A stretch of 64,000 nt of DNA, from contig NZ_CP040272.1 of assembly GCF_013393905.1 (NCBI RefSeq), positions 5,824,001 through 5,888,000 on the forward strand, given 5' to 3'. A program made the translations under genes and the position numbers. The DNA comes from Nostoc sp. C052. GTDB lineage: Bacteria; Cyanobacteriota; Cyanobacteriia; Cyanobacteriales; Nostocaceae. Positions 24,834 to 34,207 of this stretch are shown here, piece after piece; the stretch's first letter is position 1, and each line of letters opens with the position of its first letter. The notes beneath the pieces are model-generated. The model was not told where the DNA came from, did not search any database, and worked only from the letters and a program-made list of their open reading frames with translations.

Positions 24834-25346
24834 TCATGTCATTCCCTTACCAACCTGACTTACCAAGTGATTGAGTTCGGGCAAAATCAGTTTTTCCATC
24901 GCCAGTCGCACCGCATTACTAGAACCAGGAAGCGAGAAAATTAATTTATCTTGATAAACACCAGCAACAGCGCGAGAAGCGATCGCCCGCGAACCAATTT
25001 CTTGATAACTTAAAAAACGAAATAACTCACCAAATCCCGGCAAAGTCTTCTCCAGTAACTTCTCAATGGCATCATAAGTGGTATCTCTTGGTGCAATACC
25101 TGTACCACCATTGAAAATTACAGCATCCAAATTTGCACTTTTACCCAGATTTTCTATCTGCCCTTGAATGTGTGTTGGTTCATCTTTGATAATCGTGTAG
25201 CCTCCCACAGCATGGTTAGCACCAACGAGTAACTGCTGAATTAGCTGGCCACTTTTGTCTGTTTCAAAAGTGCGTGTATCGCTAACAGTAACCACAGCAC
25301 AAGTTACCGTAATTATCGGCGAGTCTGGGTGAGGTTGTGACATCAT
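24834..25346 (-). CDS. moaB: Molybdenum cofactor biosynthesis protein B
   Basis: A 170-residue MogA/MoaB-family protein, involved in molybdopterin adenylylation for molybdenum enzymes such as nitrate reductase. Diagnostic motifs are AVVTVSDTRTFETDKSGQ, DAVIFNGGTGIAPRDTTYDAIEKLL and IFSLPGSSNAVRLAM. Normal length; two adjacent ATG codons at the start. Monocistronic. Confidence 0.93.
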   Translation of the reverse strand: MMSQPHPDSPIITVTCAVVTVSDTRTFETDKSGQLIQQLLVGANHAVGGYTIIKDEPTHIQGQIENLGKSANLDAVIFNGGTGIAPRDTTYDAIEKLLEKTLPGFGELFRFLSYQEIGSRAIASRAVAGVYQDKLIFSLPGSSNAVRLAMEKLILPELNHLVSQVGKGMT

Positions 25347-25548
25347 CGGTAAGTCATGAACTTTGTGATCCTGGATAATTGGGTATGGGGATTGGCGATT
25401 GGGTTATGACAATAATTAAGCTAATCAGCATTCAAGTTGCATAATCAGGGCGGGCAAGATGCCCACCCCACAATAGATTGAGAAGATTTTAATATGCAAA
25501 TTAGATGTGTTTTGGCTTACCGATGCCCAATGCCCAATGCCCTATACC

Positions 25549-25890
25549 CTATGCCTCATTTTTACTCAGTCCTAGATCGTTTTCGGCAGCATACCGCTCC
25601 ATGAAGCGTATAAAGCGATCCCATTCTTGGACAGATTTCATCACGTAAAGTGCTTCTAATTCTTCCGGTTTCCCATTGACAAATTTAGCTTTGACTTCGC
25701 GGGTAATTATCTCTCCTTCTTCGTCAATCAAGTACATCCCGGTAATATCTTCGGTGCTACCTTGATCTAAAATCTTTGGATTCGTAAAAATAAATGTTGC
25801 TGTGCCACTATCGCCACTGCGCGATCGCGTCAAGCGCACATCTGGAGTTACTTCTTCGTCAATACCTCTAGAAAACTGGATTTTCGCCAT
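25549..25890 (-). CDS. psb28: Photosystem II assembly factor Psb28
   Basis: A 113-residue Psb28 (PsbW-like, class 1) that binds CP47-containing assembly intermediates of photosystem II. MAKIQFSRGIDEEVTPDVRLTRSRSG, TATFIFTNP and TGMYLIDEEGEI with C-terminal SVQEWDRFIRFMERYAAENDLG are diagnostic. Intergenic heptamer-type repeats (ATGCCCA) lie just downstream. Confidence 0.97.
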   Translation of the reverse strand: MAKIQFSRGIDEEVTPDVRLTRSRSGDSGTATFIFTNPKILDQGSTEDITGMYLIDEEGEIITREVKAKFVNGKPEELEALYVMKSVQEWDRFIRFMERYAAENDLGLSKNEA

Positions 25891-26002
25891 GATAAATGAA
25901 TTTAAGCTTTGGTGATGGTTAATTTAATATTCTCTCATCAATTAGAACACCACGGTCTAGAGGCTATTGTTATTCGTTTCTGCGTGTATATATTTAGACT
26001 AG

Positions 26003-26446
26003 TTATTTTTCAAGTAATAAAGTTACGGGGCCATCGTTTTCAATTGTCACTTGCATCATTGCACCAAATTGACCTGTTTCCACTTGCAAACTGCTAGCTC
26101 TTAATTTGGTAACAAAACGATTATACAAATCTTCTGCTGATTGGGGAGCCGCTGAACGGTCAAAAGAAGGACGGCGGCCTTTGCGACAGTCACCGTAAAG
26201 GGTAAATTGACTGACTACCAGTAACTCACCGCCAATTTCTTGTACAGATTTTTGCCAACGATCACTTCCTTCTTCGTCAGGAAACAGCCGCAATTCTAAG
26301 CACTTACGAACCATCCAGTCGAGTTCAGTATCAGTATCGGTATTAGCAATACCTACGAGTAAATTTAAACCCCGCCCAATTTTGCCAACAATTTCGCCGT
26401 TAACGACAACTTGAGATGATTTAACTCGCTGGATGATAACACGCAT
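26003..26446 (-). CDS. dtd: D-aminoacyl-tRNA deacylase
   Basis: Dtd hydrolyses D-amino acids and glycine mischarged on tRNA. The 147-residue protein starts MRVIIQRVKSSQVVVNGEIVGKIGRGLNLLVGI and has the two active-site motifs SQFTLYGDCRKGRRPSFDRSA and, near the C-terminus, TGQFGAMMQVTIENDGPVT with the Gly-cisPro element modified to GP. Normal length. Monocistronic. Confidence 0.96.
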   Translation of the reverse strand: MRVIIQRVKSSQVVVNGEIVGKIGRGLNLLVGIANTDTDTELDWMVRKCLELRLFPDEEGSDRWQKSVQEIGGELLVVSQFTLYGDCRKGRRPSFDRSAAPQSAEDLYNRFVTKLRASSLQVETGQFGAMMQVTIENDGPVTLLLEK

Positions 26447-26670
26447 TTTAACTAATTCGTAATTCGTAATTATGCTCCTACGTCGCTAACGCTGCGCTAA
26501 CGTAATTATTGGCGAAACACTCGCACGTAAATGCAGGGGAGTGAGGAAGCGATGACTACGATGGGCTATTCGGCGTTGCTATTCTCTCATTTTCATTGTT
26601 CAAAATCGATGGCGGAGGCATTGGGAAGGCATTCCCAGGTGGAACCTGGGAACGAGTAATGAACTTTTGT

Positions 26671-26694
26671 ACAGACGCGATTCATCGCGTCTGT
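26671..26694. repeat. GAGACG-family hairpin repeat, copy 3
   Basis: ACAGACGCGAT-TC-ATCGCGTCTGT is a perfect 11-bp hairpin two bases beyond the cobW-type stop. A TTCCCAGG/CCTGGGAA hairpin lies nearby at about 26633-26652. Confidence 0.8.
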
Positions 26695-26696
26695 AT

Positions 26697-27809
26697 TTAT
26701 TTGCCAAAGCCTTTACCGCGAGAGGTTGAAGGTAGACAAATACAGTTTTCGAGTTGACTGATTAAAGTCTCACGATCTAAATTTTGACCAATCAGCACTA
26801 GCTGATTTTTCAATTTACCTTGCCATTCATCATCATCCAAGGTAAAGCGTTTACCACAAAGGTGGAAAATATGACGCTTTGGACTTTCATCAAACCACAT
26901 AATGCCCTTGGCTCGGAAGATATTTGAGGGTAGTTGGTTATCTAAGAAATACTGAAACTTCCTAATAGAAAAAGGCTTGTCACTTTGGAAAGAGATGGAA
27001 GTAAAACCATCATTTTCTAAATGGTCAGAATGATGGTGATGATCGTGGTGATCGTGGTCATGGTCGTGATGATCGTGACCACATGTTGAGTGATCGTGAT
27101 CATGGTCGTGATGCTCATGATCGTGATGGTCGTGTTCATCCACCACTGTGTCAAAATATTTATCTGACTCAAACAGACCAACACTCAGAATTAAAGGAAG
27201 TGGCACTTGCGATCGCGTTGCGCGAATGATTCTCGCTCCTTCCTTAACTTCATTAATTTTTCTTTCTAACTCCTTCAAAGTGGCTTCATCAACCAAATCA
27301 GCCTTGTTCAGCACAATCACATCACCATAAGCAATCTGGCTGTACGCTGCCTCAGAGTTAAATAAATCTAGGCTGTAATTCGCCGCGTCTACCACGGTAA
27401 TAATCGAATCCAAACGGGTTAAATCCCGTAATTCTGTGCCCAGAAATGTTAAAGCGACTGGGAGCGGATCTGCCAATCCAGTTGTTTCCACTACGAGATA
27501 ATCTAGATTTTCTTGGCGTTCTAAAACTTTGTAAACTGCATCTACTAAATCATTATTAATAGTGCAGCAGATACAACCATTATTTAGTTCCACCATATTC
27601 TCACCAGTGGAAACAATTAGCTCGTTGTCGATGCCAATTTCACCAAATTCATTCACTAGAACAGCGGTTTTTAAACCCTGTTGGTTGTTGAGGATATGAT
27701 TAAGTAAAGTCGTCTTACCACTACCGAGGAAACCTGTAATAATTGTTACTGGCATTCCTTGTTTAGGCGTATCCATTGCGGAAGATTCGGGTGTAACTGC
27801 TGATTGCAT
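26697..27809 (-). CDS. CobW/COG0523 GTPase metallochaperone with His-rich loop
   Basis: A 370-residue G3E GTPase of the COG0523 family, metal chaperones often for zinc. Walker A is GFLGSGKTTLLNHIL near residues 25-39. The metal-binding CxCC motif is GCICCTINND, and NKADL is the guanine-specificity motif. A His/Asp-rich segment of about 45 residues (near 225-270) lies before the C-terminal CobW domain and would store or bind metal. No Zur-box palindrome was recognised upstream. The exact client is unknown. Confidence 0.92.
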   Translation of the reverse strand: MQSAVTPESSAMDTPKQGMPVTIITGFLGSGKTTLLNHILNNQQGLKTAVLVNEFGEIGIDNELIVSTGENMVELNNGCICCTINNDLVDAVYKVLERQENLDYLVVETTGLADPLPVALTFLGTELRDLTRLDSIITVVDAANYSLDLFNSEAAYSQIAYGDVIVLNKADLVDEATLKELERKINEVKEGARIIRATRSQVPLPLILSVGLFESDKYFDTVVDEHDHHDHEHHDHDHDHSTCGHDHHDHDHDHHDHHHHSDHLENDGFTSISFQSDKPFSIRKFQYFLDNQLPSNIFRAKGIMWFDESPKRHIFHLCGKRFTLDDDEWQGKLKNQLVLIGQNLDRETLISQLENCICLPSTSRGKGFGK

Positions 27810-28156
27810 AGCGCTGTTATCAAATAGTCAAAAAATAGTAATGTAGCGAAAATAGTCCAGAAAACACTAACGCCGCTATGCGGAAGTCAAAAGTCAAAAG
27901 TCAAAAGTCAAAAACCCTTGATTTCTGGGCTTTCGAGATTTTGCCCAATAGTTATGTTGATTTCCACCGTGACGTACTAGCATAGGGATGCTGGACTGTC
28001 ATCCCAGCTGCTTTCCCCTATTATTGCGTATCTCCCTATTCAGGATTACACCTGTTAAGCTGTTCGACTTTTGACTTCCATACAGTCAGCAGCCAGGACG
28101 CTTGCCAACACGAGGTTTCCCATTTTGAATTTTGAATTTTGAATTTTGAATTGATT
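27810..28156. other. Divergent intergenic region with two heptamer arrays
   Basis: It contains about four AAAGTCA units (27885-27915) and four TTTTGAA units (28123-28152). Between them, near 27989-28012, sequence containing GGGATGCTGG and CATCCCAGC can form alternative hairpins; it might be a structured leader, but no known riboswitch was recognised. Confidence 0.55.
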
Positions 28157-29659
28157 ATGACCCTAACCCTTTACAATACCCTCACCCGTCGTCAAGAACC
28201 GTTTGAAACAGTCGAACCAGGCAAGGTTAAGATGTATTACTGCGGCGTGACGGTGTACGACTACTGTCATTTGGGTCATGCTAGAGCTTGCATCGTTTGG
28301 GATGTAGTGCGCCGATACCTCCAGTTTATCGGTTATGAAGTCCGATATATCCAAAATTTTACTGATATTGATGACAAGATTCTGAATCGAGCCTGTGTTG
28401 AACATTCATCAATGGAAGTTGTAGCCGATCGCTTCATCAAAGCATATTTTGAGGATATGGCGCGCCTGGGAATCAAGGAAGCTGATGAATATCCCCGCGC
28501 TACCCACACGATGAATGGCATTCAACGGTTAATTCATGAATTGGAAAATAAAGGTTTTGCCTACCCTGCTGATGGCGATGTGTATTATGCAGTACGAAAG
28601 TTTTCTGAGTATGGCAAGCTTTCGGGACGTAAGTTAGAAGATATGCAGGCAGGGAAAAGCGATCGCGTCAACGTCGAAGATCCAGAATATCAGAAAAAGA
28701 AAGACCCCTTCGATTTTGCTTTGTGGAAGGCAGCAAAACCGGGAGAACCTGCTTGGGAATCACCTTGGGGCGCAGGTCGTCCGGGGTGGCATATAGAATG
28801 CTCGGCAATGGTGCGCGATCGCCTGGGAGATACCATAGATATTCATGCCGGTGGTGCTGACTTAATTTTTCCCCACCACGAAAACGAAATTGCCCAATCT
28901 GAGGCTGTAACCGGAAAACCCTTAGCAAGTTACTGGTTACATAACGGCATGGTGAAGGTAGATGGTGAAAAAATGTCCAAATCTTTGGGCAACTTTACCA
29001 CTATTCGAGAATTGCTGGATCGAGGAGTTGACCCGATGGCAGTGCGGTTATTCGTACTGACTGCTCAATATCGCACACCCATAGATTTTACCGACGAAGC
29101 GATCGCCGCAGCAACCAACGGTTGGCACACCATTAAAGAAGGCTTACTCTTCGGCTACCAATACGGTAAAAAACTAGAATGGGAACTAGAGGAGGGTGAA
29201 AATTCCCTAATCCAAAATCCAAGTTGCGCTGAAAGCGCACCAAAGGTGCGACCTAAAATCCAAAATTCAGATGTTGAACGCTTCCAAGAAAGTGTAAATA
29301 ACGACTTTAATTTTCCCGGTGGATTAACAGTATTGTTTGAATTAGCCAAAGAATTGCGCCGTGAGGGAAATATTCTTGTGCATGAAGGGAAAACCGAAAC
29401 GTCAGCAGAGGAGTTACACCAGCAATGGCAAACACTCGTCACACTAGCTGGAGTCTTAGGTTTAGAAGCCGAGATAGAAACCGAAACTCACACGAGTAAT
29501 GGTTTAAGCGATGCGGAAATTGAGGCGAAAATCCAGCACAGGCAACAAGCACGTCAAGCTAAAAATTTTGCCGAAAGCGATCGCATTCGTGACGAACTTC
29601 AAGCACAAGGTATTACGCTAATTGATAGCCGTGATAGTACGCGCTGGCATCGTAATTAG
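28157..29659 (+). CDS. cysS: Cysteinyl-tRNA synthetase with repeat-derived insertion
   Basis: A 500-residue class I synthetase charging tRNA(Cys). Motifs: TVYDYCHLGHARA (HIGH), zinc-site cysteines in YYCGV and WHIECSAM, GGADLIFPHHENE, and EKMSKSLGN (KMSKS). The ATG at 28157 is preferred over a TTG at 28139 that lies in a heptamer array. Around residues 349-372 a segment (SLIQNPSCAESAPKVRPKIQNSD) is encoded by DNA identical in style to intergenic repeats: ATCCAAA units and GCGCT/AGCGC and GCACC/GGTGC hairpins. It separates the catalytic and anticodon-binding parts. Confidence 0.95.
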   Translation: MTLTLYNTLTRRQEPFETVEPGKVKMYYCGVTVYDYCHLGHARACIVWDVVRRYLQFIGYEVRYIQNFTDIDDKILNRACVEHSSMEVVADRFIKAYFEDMARLGIKEADEYPRATHTMNGIQRLIHELENKGFAYPADGDVYYAVRKFSEYGKLSGRKLEDMQAGKSDRVNVEDPEYQKKKDPFDFALWKAAKPGEPAWESPWGAGRPGWHIECSAMVRDRLGDTIDIHAGGADLIFPHHENEIAQSEAVTGKPLASYWLHNGMVKVDGEKMSKSLGNFTTIRELLDRGVDPMAVRLFVLTAQYRTPIDFTDEAIAAATNGWHTIKEGLLFGYQYGKKLEWELEEGENSLIQNPSCAESAPKVRPKIQNSDVERFQESVNNDFNFPGGLTVLFELAKELRREGNILVHEGKTETSAEELHQQWQTLVTLAGVLGLEAEIETETHTSNGLSDAEIEAKIQHRQQARQAKNFAESDRIRDELQAQGITLIDSRDSTRWHRN

Positions 29660-29734
29660 GGAGTGGGGAGTAGGGAGGAAAATCCCCATTCCCCATTCCT
29701 TATTCCCCATTCCCTATTCCCCATTCCTTAAATT

Positions 29735-31174
29735 ATGTGGTCTGAACTTAAAAAAGCGATCGCTAGTTTCGATATAACCGCTGATTGGATTGGTATTAGA
29801 GCCGTAAAGGAAACTTCTACTACCCGTTTCGTTCGTGACGCCTTACCCCAACTAAACGGCAAATCCTTCACTGCTGGAGCCATGCTGGAAGTTTTGGTTA
29901 ATGGCAGTCTGGGTTATGCAGCTACTAACTCTCTGGAACTATCTTCCCTGCAAGCGGCTGCTCAAACAGCCTATAAACAGGCACTAGCAGCCAGTGAATG
30001 GTGGATACATCCCTTCCGTGAAAGCGAGCGTCCAAAAGTCGTTGGTGAATATAAATCGCCATTTCTGGAACCATTAGATGCTCTGAGTCCGGGAGAAATC
30101 AACGATTTACTGATTCGGATTTGCCAAACGCTCAAAGTTGATGACAAAATTGTGCAAACCATAGCTAGTGCTAGCACAACCGAGAGAGAATCTTGGTTTG
30201 TCAGCAGCAACGGCTCAGAAGTCTATCAAAAAATACTATCTATAGGCACTAATTACGGAGCCACTGCCCAAGATGGAGCAATTGTACAGCAGCGCAGCAA
30301 CAACGGCTCCCAAGCAAACTGCTACCAAGGTGGACTCGAACTATTAAAACAAGAAAACTTATGGCATCGGGTGCGGCAAATTGGCGAACAAGCAGTAGAA
30401 CTCTTGACAGCAGAAGAATGCCCAACCACCCGTACCAATTTAGTTTTAGCCCCAGATCAGATGATGCTGCAAATCCATGAAAGTGTCGGGCATCCTCTAG
30501 AAATTGACCGAATTTTGGGAGATGAGCGTAACTATGCTGGAGGTAGCTTTGTTAATAAAAGTGATTTTGGCAACCTAGCTTATGGTTCGCCGCTGATGAA
30601 CATTACCTTTGATCCCAGCGTACCTGGTGAATTTGCTAGCTACGGCTTTGATGATACGGGTGCTGTCGCAACACGGGAGTATTTGGTTAAAGAAGGTGTA
30701 CTGCAACGGGGTTTAGGCAGTCTGGAAAGTCAAGCCAGAGCAGGTGTAGCAGGAGTTGCCTGTGCCCGTGCTTCCTCATGGAATCGGCCAGCGATCGATC
30801 GCATGGGTAACTTGAATTTAGAGCCTCTCAATGGTAATTTTGAAGACATTATTGGCGGGATAGAACACGGCGTTTACATGGAATCTAACCGTTCTTGGTC
30901 AATTGACGATCGCCGCTACAAATTCCAATTTGGTTGTGAGTACGCTAAATTAATTGAAAACGGTAAACTCACCAAAACCCTTCGTAATCCTAACTATCGC
31001 GCCACAACACCAGAGTTTTGGCATAGTCTAATTAAAGTCGGAGATGCGACAAACTGGCAAATGTATGGTACTCCTTATTGTGGTAAAGGAGAACCAAATC
31101 AGGCCATTTGGGTAGGACACGGTTCACCTGTCTGTGTATTTGCTAACGTCGAAGTTTTTGGTGGAGGAACTTAG
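29735..31174 (+). CDS. tldD: TldD-like metalloprotease subunit
   Basis: A 479-residue TldD-family protein carrying the metal-binding HExxxH motif in IHESVGHPLEID near residues 248-259 and the C-terminal GKGEPNQAIWVGHGSPVCVF. TldD/TldE heterodimers are zinc proteases acting on unfolded peptides and some ribosomally made natural products. The partner gene follows 62 bp downstream on the same strand. Upstream are intergenic CCCCATT repeats. Confidence 0.93.
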   Translation: MWSELKKAIASFDITADWIGIRAVKETSTTRFVRDALPQLNGKSFTAGAMLEVLVNGSLGYAATNSLELSSLQAAAQTAYKQALAASEWWIHPFRESERPKVVGEYKSPFLEPLDALSPGEINDLLIRICQTLKVDDKIVQTIASASTTERESWFVSSNGSEVYQKILSIGTNYGATAQDGAIVQQRSNNGSQANCYQGGLELLKQENLWHRVRQIGEQAVELLTAEECPTTRTNLVLAPDQMMLQIHESVGHPLEIDRILGDERNYAGGSFVNKSDFGNLAYGSPLMNITFDPSVPGEFASYGFDDTGAVATREYLVKEGVLQRGLGSLESQARAGVAGVACARASSWNRPAIDRMGNLNLEPLNGNFEDIIGGIEHGVYMESNRSWSIDDRRYKFQFGCEYAKLIENGKLTKTLRNPNYRATTPEFWHSLIKVGDATNWQMYGTPYCGKGEPNQAIWVGHGSPVCVFANVEVFGGGT

Positions 31175-31236
31175 ATAATTCGTAATTCGTAATTGCGTCA
31201 TCCCATCTACCTATTCCCTATTAATATTTAATATCC

Positions 31237-32583
31237 ATGAAAATTGAGGAATTATCTGCATTAGAAGTCAGCTTTAATCGACTGATTGAAAGTTTGCTGA
31301 TCAAAAAAGCAGAAGATGAACAATTTACTGTGAGACTCAGCAGTGAAATAAGTCAATTTACTCGTTTTAATCATGCGAAAGTACGACAAACTGGTTGTGT
31401 TGCAGATGGTTGGATCGAACTGACTTTGATGAAAGAGCAGCGCAATAGTGTTCGGCAGTTTCCCTTTACTGGAAATTGGGAGGTAGACTGGCAGTTAGCA
31501 TATACCGCTTTGCAGGAATTACGCGACGAACTTATTCTACTACCCATCGATCCATATCTAGTTTTGCCATCAGGAAATAATACTAGTCGAGAAATAAATT
31601 CTGGGAATTTATTGGCGGCTGAGGCAGTAGTACCAACTGTGCTAGAACTAGTTGCAGAATTGGATTTTACCGGGATATATGCAGGGGGAGTGGTAATTAA
31701 AGGTTATGGTGATTCTAGCGGTCAAAAACACTGGTTTGCTACTGATTCTTTTACCTTAGATTATTCTCTATTTTCCACCTCTGGACAAGCCGTTAAAGGC
31801 ACATTTGCCGGGAGTGATTGGGATGAATCTGCTTATATCGCCAAAATTAGCGAAGCGAAAAAACAACTAGAATTGCTTGCTCGTCCAGTTAAAGAATTGC
31901 CACGGGGACAGTACAAAACTTACTTTGCACCTGCTGCTGTTGCAGATTTATTATTGATGCTTTCTTGGGGATCTGTAAGCGAAGCTGATATTCAGCAAGG
32001 AAACAGTTCTTTAGCTGCTCTATGGCGTAAAGAAAAACAGCTTTCCACTGCATTTAATTTGAAAGAAAACTTTCAACGGGGATTAGTACCACGCTTTAAT
32101 GAATTGGGAGAAATAGCAGCACCGGAGTTATCTGTAATAGAAAAAGGATATTTGGTCAATACTTTGGTGAATTCTCGGACTGCTAAGGAATATCAAAAAA
32201 TTGCCAATGGCGCTAATGGTTCAGAGACTTTACGAGCGCCAGAAGTGAGTCCGGGAAATTTAGTATTTGAACAGATTCTTCCGAGTTTAGATACAGGATT
32301 ATATGTATCAAATTTGCATTACTTGAATTGGAGCGATCGCCACACTGGTAGAATCACAGGTATGACTCGTTATGCTTGTTTTTGGGTAGAAAACGGAGAA
32401 ATTATTGCACCTATTGAAAACTTACGTTTTGATGAAAGTCTCTATCGATTCTGGGGAGAAAACTTAGTAGATTTGACCACTTTTCAAGAATTCATTCCCG
32501 AAGTAGGAACTTATGAAAGTCGCCAACTGGGAGGTAGTTTGGTTCCCGGTATGCTGGTGGAAGATTTTACATATACTTTGTAA
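31237..32583 (+). CDS. tldE: TldE/PmbA-like metalloprotease partner
   Basis: A 448-residue PmbA/TldE-family protein lacking an HExxxH motif, as expected for the non-catalytic partner. It shows family blocks VVIKGYGDSSGQKHWFATDSFTLDYSLFS, SNLHYLNWSDRHTGRITGMTRYACFWVENGEI and the C-terminal GSLVPGMLVEDFTYTL. It forms a two-gene unit with tldD. Which peptide the complex processes here is unknown. Confidence 0.9.
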   Translation: MKIEELSALEVSFNRLIESLLIKKAEDEQFTVRLSSEISQFTRFNHAKVRQTGCVADGWIELTLMKEQRNSVRQFPFTGNWEVDWQLAYTALQELRDELILLPIDPYLVLPSGNNTSREINSGNLLAAEAVVPTVLELVAELDFTGIYAGGVVIKGYGDSSGQKHWFATDSFTLDYSLFSTSGQAVKGTFAGSDWDESAYIAKISEAKKQLELLARPVKELPRGQYKTYFAPAAVADLLLMLSWGSVSEADIQQGNSSLAALWRKEKQLSTAFNLKENFQRGLVPRFNELGEIAAPELSVIEKGYLVNTLVNSRTAKEYQKIANGANGSETLRAPEVSPGNLVFEQILPSLDTGLYVSNLHYLNWSDRHTGRITGMTRYACFWVENGEIIAPIENLRFDESLYRFWGENLVDLTTFQEFIPEVGTYESRQLGGSLVPGMLVEDFTYTL

Positions 32584-32782
32584 TTAGGTGTTGAATAGCT
32601 AAAAAACATCTATATGAATTCAACACAACTCTTGTGGGGTGGGTATCTTGCCCGCCCTATGCAATTTAAATATGGAACAGCTTACCAGATAGCTTCCCAA
32701 AAAGTCTTCATTCATAAAAATCTTTGGGTTAAGCAGTAGCGAAACCCAACCGATAATTTTTCCCCATCTCTCGTTAGAACCT

Positions 32783-33451
32783 CTATCTTTTTTTGCCAGG
32801 AGGTGAATTGCGCTGGGTGAGGTTATCAATTTGCAGTTGTTGCCGTCCGTTGGTGACAATTCGCAACATCTCTTTGAGATCCTGCTCAATATTTCCCAAA
32901 AGTCCATCGGCATATTGATCGGCACCATCTTCAATTTCTTGAGCCTGAGCGATCGCAGTTTGTCGCATCATCTCTAATTCTTGCTGACAAGCATACCGTT
33001 TACGTTCAATCTCAGCGAGGGTTTCTTGCATTATTCCCTCACACTCTTGTTGCACTTGTCGCCGTAGTTGTTCAGCTTCTTGTTCCGCCTGGTGAATGAT
33101 ATCGCTTTCAGCTAAAATTTGCGCTCTTTTTGCTTGTGCGGCCTCAACAACCTGCTGTCCATACTCTTCCGCTTCCAGCAAAATTTCGTCCTTTTGCTCA
33201 AGAACTGCTGCTGCTTCTTGAAAAAGCGATGGTAAAGCCAGCCGGATGTAATCAAGCTGATCCAAGAACTTTTCTTCATCGATGAGCGTGCGTCCCGTCA
33301 GCGGAATCCTGAGACTAGAGAGAACTATTTCCTCTAGGCGGTTGAGTTCTTGTTGAATATCTATGCTTCCCTCTCCACCGAGATATTCTTGAGGGGGGGG
33401 ATTGCTTCCGTTGAGATTGGGTTCAACATTGGAGATTTCTGATTGTAGCAT
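32783..33451 (-). CDS. DivIVA-like coiled-coil protein overlapping coaD
   Basis: A 222-residue protein dominated by a coiled coil (about residues 75-200, e.g. LEAEEYGQQVVEAAQAKRAQILAESDIIHQAEQEAEQLRRQVQQECEGIMQETLAEIERKR), resembling cyanobacterial DivIVA/F-type ATPase-B-like proteins. The conserved part starts around IDIQQELNRLEEIVL (residue 31). The annotated ATG at 33451 makes the gene overlap the coaD end by 91 bp, across a run of eight G/C bases at 33393-33400. Function unproven; a cell-division or polarity role would be by analogy only. Confidence 0.7.
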   Translation of the reverse strand: MLQSEISNVEPNLNGSNPPPQEYLGGEGSIDIQQELNRLEEIVLSSLRIPLTGRTLIDEEKFLDQLDYIRLALPSLFQEAAAVLEQKDEILLEAEEYGQQVVEAAQAKRAQILAESDIIHQAEQEAEQLRRQVQQECEGIMQETLAEIERKRYACQQELEMMRQTAIAQAQEIEDGADQYADGLLGNIEQDLKEMLRIVTNGRQQLQIDNLTQRNSPPGKKR

Positions 33452-33912
33452 TGGTATATATCCAGGGCAATGTGTGGGGGAACGAGATGATCGATAGAGC
33501 CACCAAACCTTGCAATCTCTTTTACCACACTACTACTTAAAAAACTATATTCATTTGAGGTTGCAAGAAAAACTGTTTCTATTTCGGTAGAAAGAGTTTT
33601 ATTGGTGTGAGCCATTTGCAGTTCCACTTCAAAATCTGACACAGCCCGTAAACCCCGCAGCAAAACTTGTGCTTGTCGCATTTGAGCATAGTTGACGGTA
33701 AGACCATCAAAGCTGTCTACTTCTACATTCGATAAATGTTGTGTAGAATGACGTATCTGATCTAGCCGTTGCTCCACACTAAAAAGTGGCATCTTGTTGG
33801 GGTTCCGCAGTACAGCGACAATCACCCGCTCAAACAGCCGACTCCCGCGCTGGATGAGGTCAAGGTGTCCCAAGGTGATGGGGTCGAAGCTACCAGGATA
33901 AATAGCGATCAC
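33361..33912 (-). CDS. coaD: Phosphopantetheine adenylyltransferase
   Basis: CoaD makes dephospho-CoA from 4'-phosphopantetheine and ATP. Motifs: MIAIYPGSFDPITLGHLDLI (nucleotidyltransferase GH motif), RGLRAVSDFEVELQMAHTN, and SNEYSFLSSSVVKEIA. At 183 residues it is about 20 longer than usual. The extra tail (after about residue 160) is read through the region where the next gene has already begun in another frame, including a C8 run. Confidence 0.95.
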   Translation of the reverse strand: MIAIYPGSFDPITLGHLDLIQRGSRLFERVIVAVLRNPNKMPLFSVEQRLDQIRHSTQHLSNVEVDSFDGLTVNYAQMRQAQVLLRGLRAVSDFEVELQMAHTNKTLSTEIETVFLATSNEYSFLSSSVVKEIARFGGSIDHLVPPHIALDIYQCYNQKSPMLNPISTEAIPPLKNISVEREA

Positions 33913-34207
33913 AATTTTAAATATATCAAAGTTGTTTAAGTGATTATATCGAAACCGTTTTGTGTAACTTACTCAAATCTACCATCTTGCGCTCTGAGTA
34001 AAGATGCTAAATTCAATTGTTTTAGTGGCACAAGTTATGCTCAACTAGGCGTTAGGAACTAGACTCCTAAATATAAATATGGGATTTTTACCTATGTCCC
34101 CACAATTTGGTGGAGAATTCAAGGGTAGTTCCAGTATTCGAGATGCAAGAAACTCCGTACTTAGCAAAGTACGCGGGTAGTTAACGAACTTTTCTAGGTA
34201 ATTTTTC

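Noticed and set aside
27985..28070. Riboswitch or T-box upstream of cysS
   Set aside because: Alternative hairpins are visible, but no known consensus (T-box, Zur box or metabolite riboswitch) could be matched.
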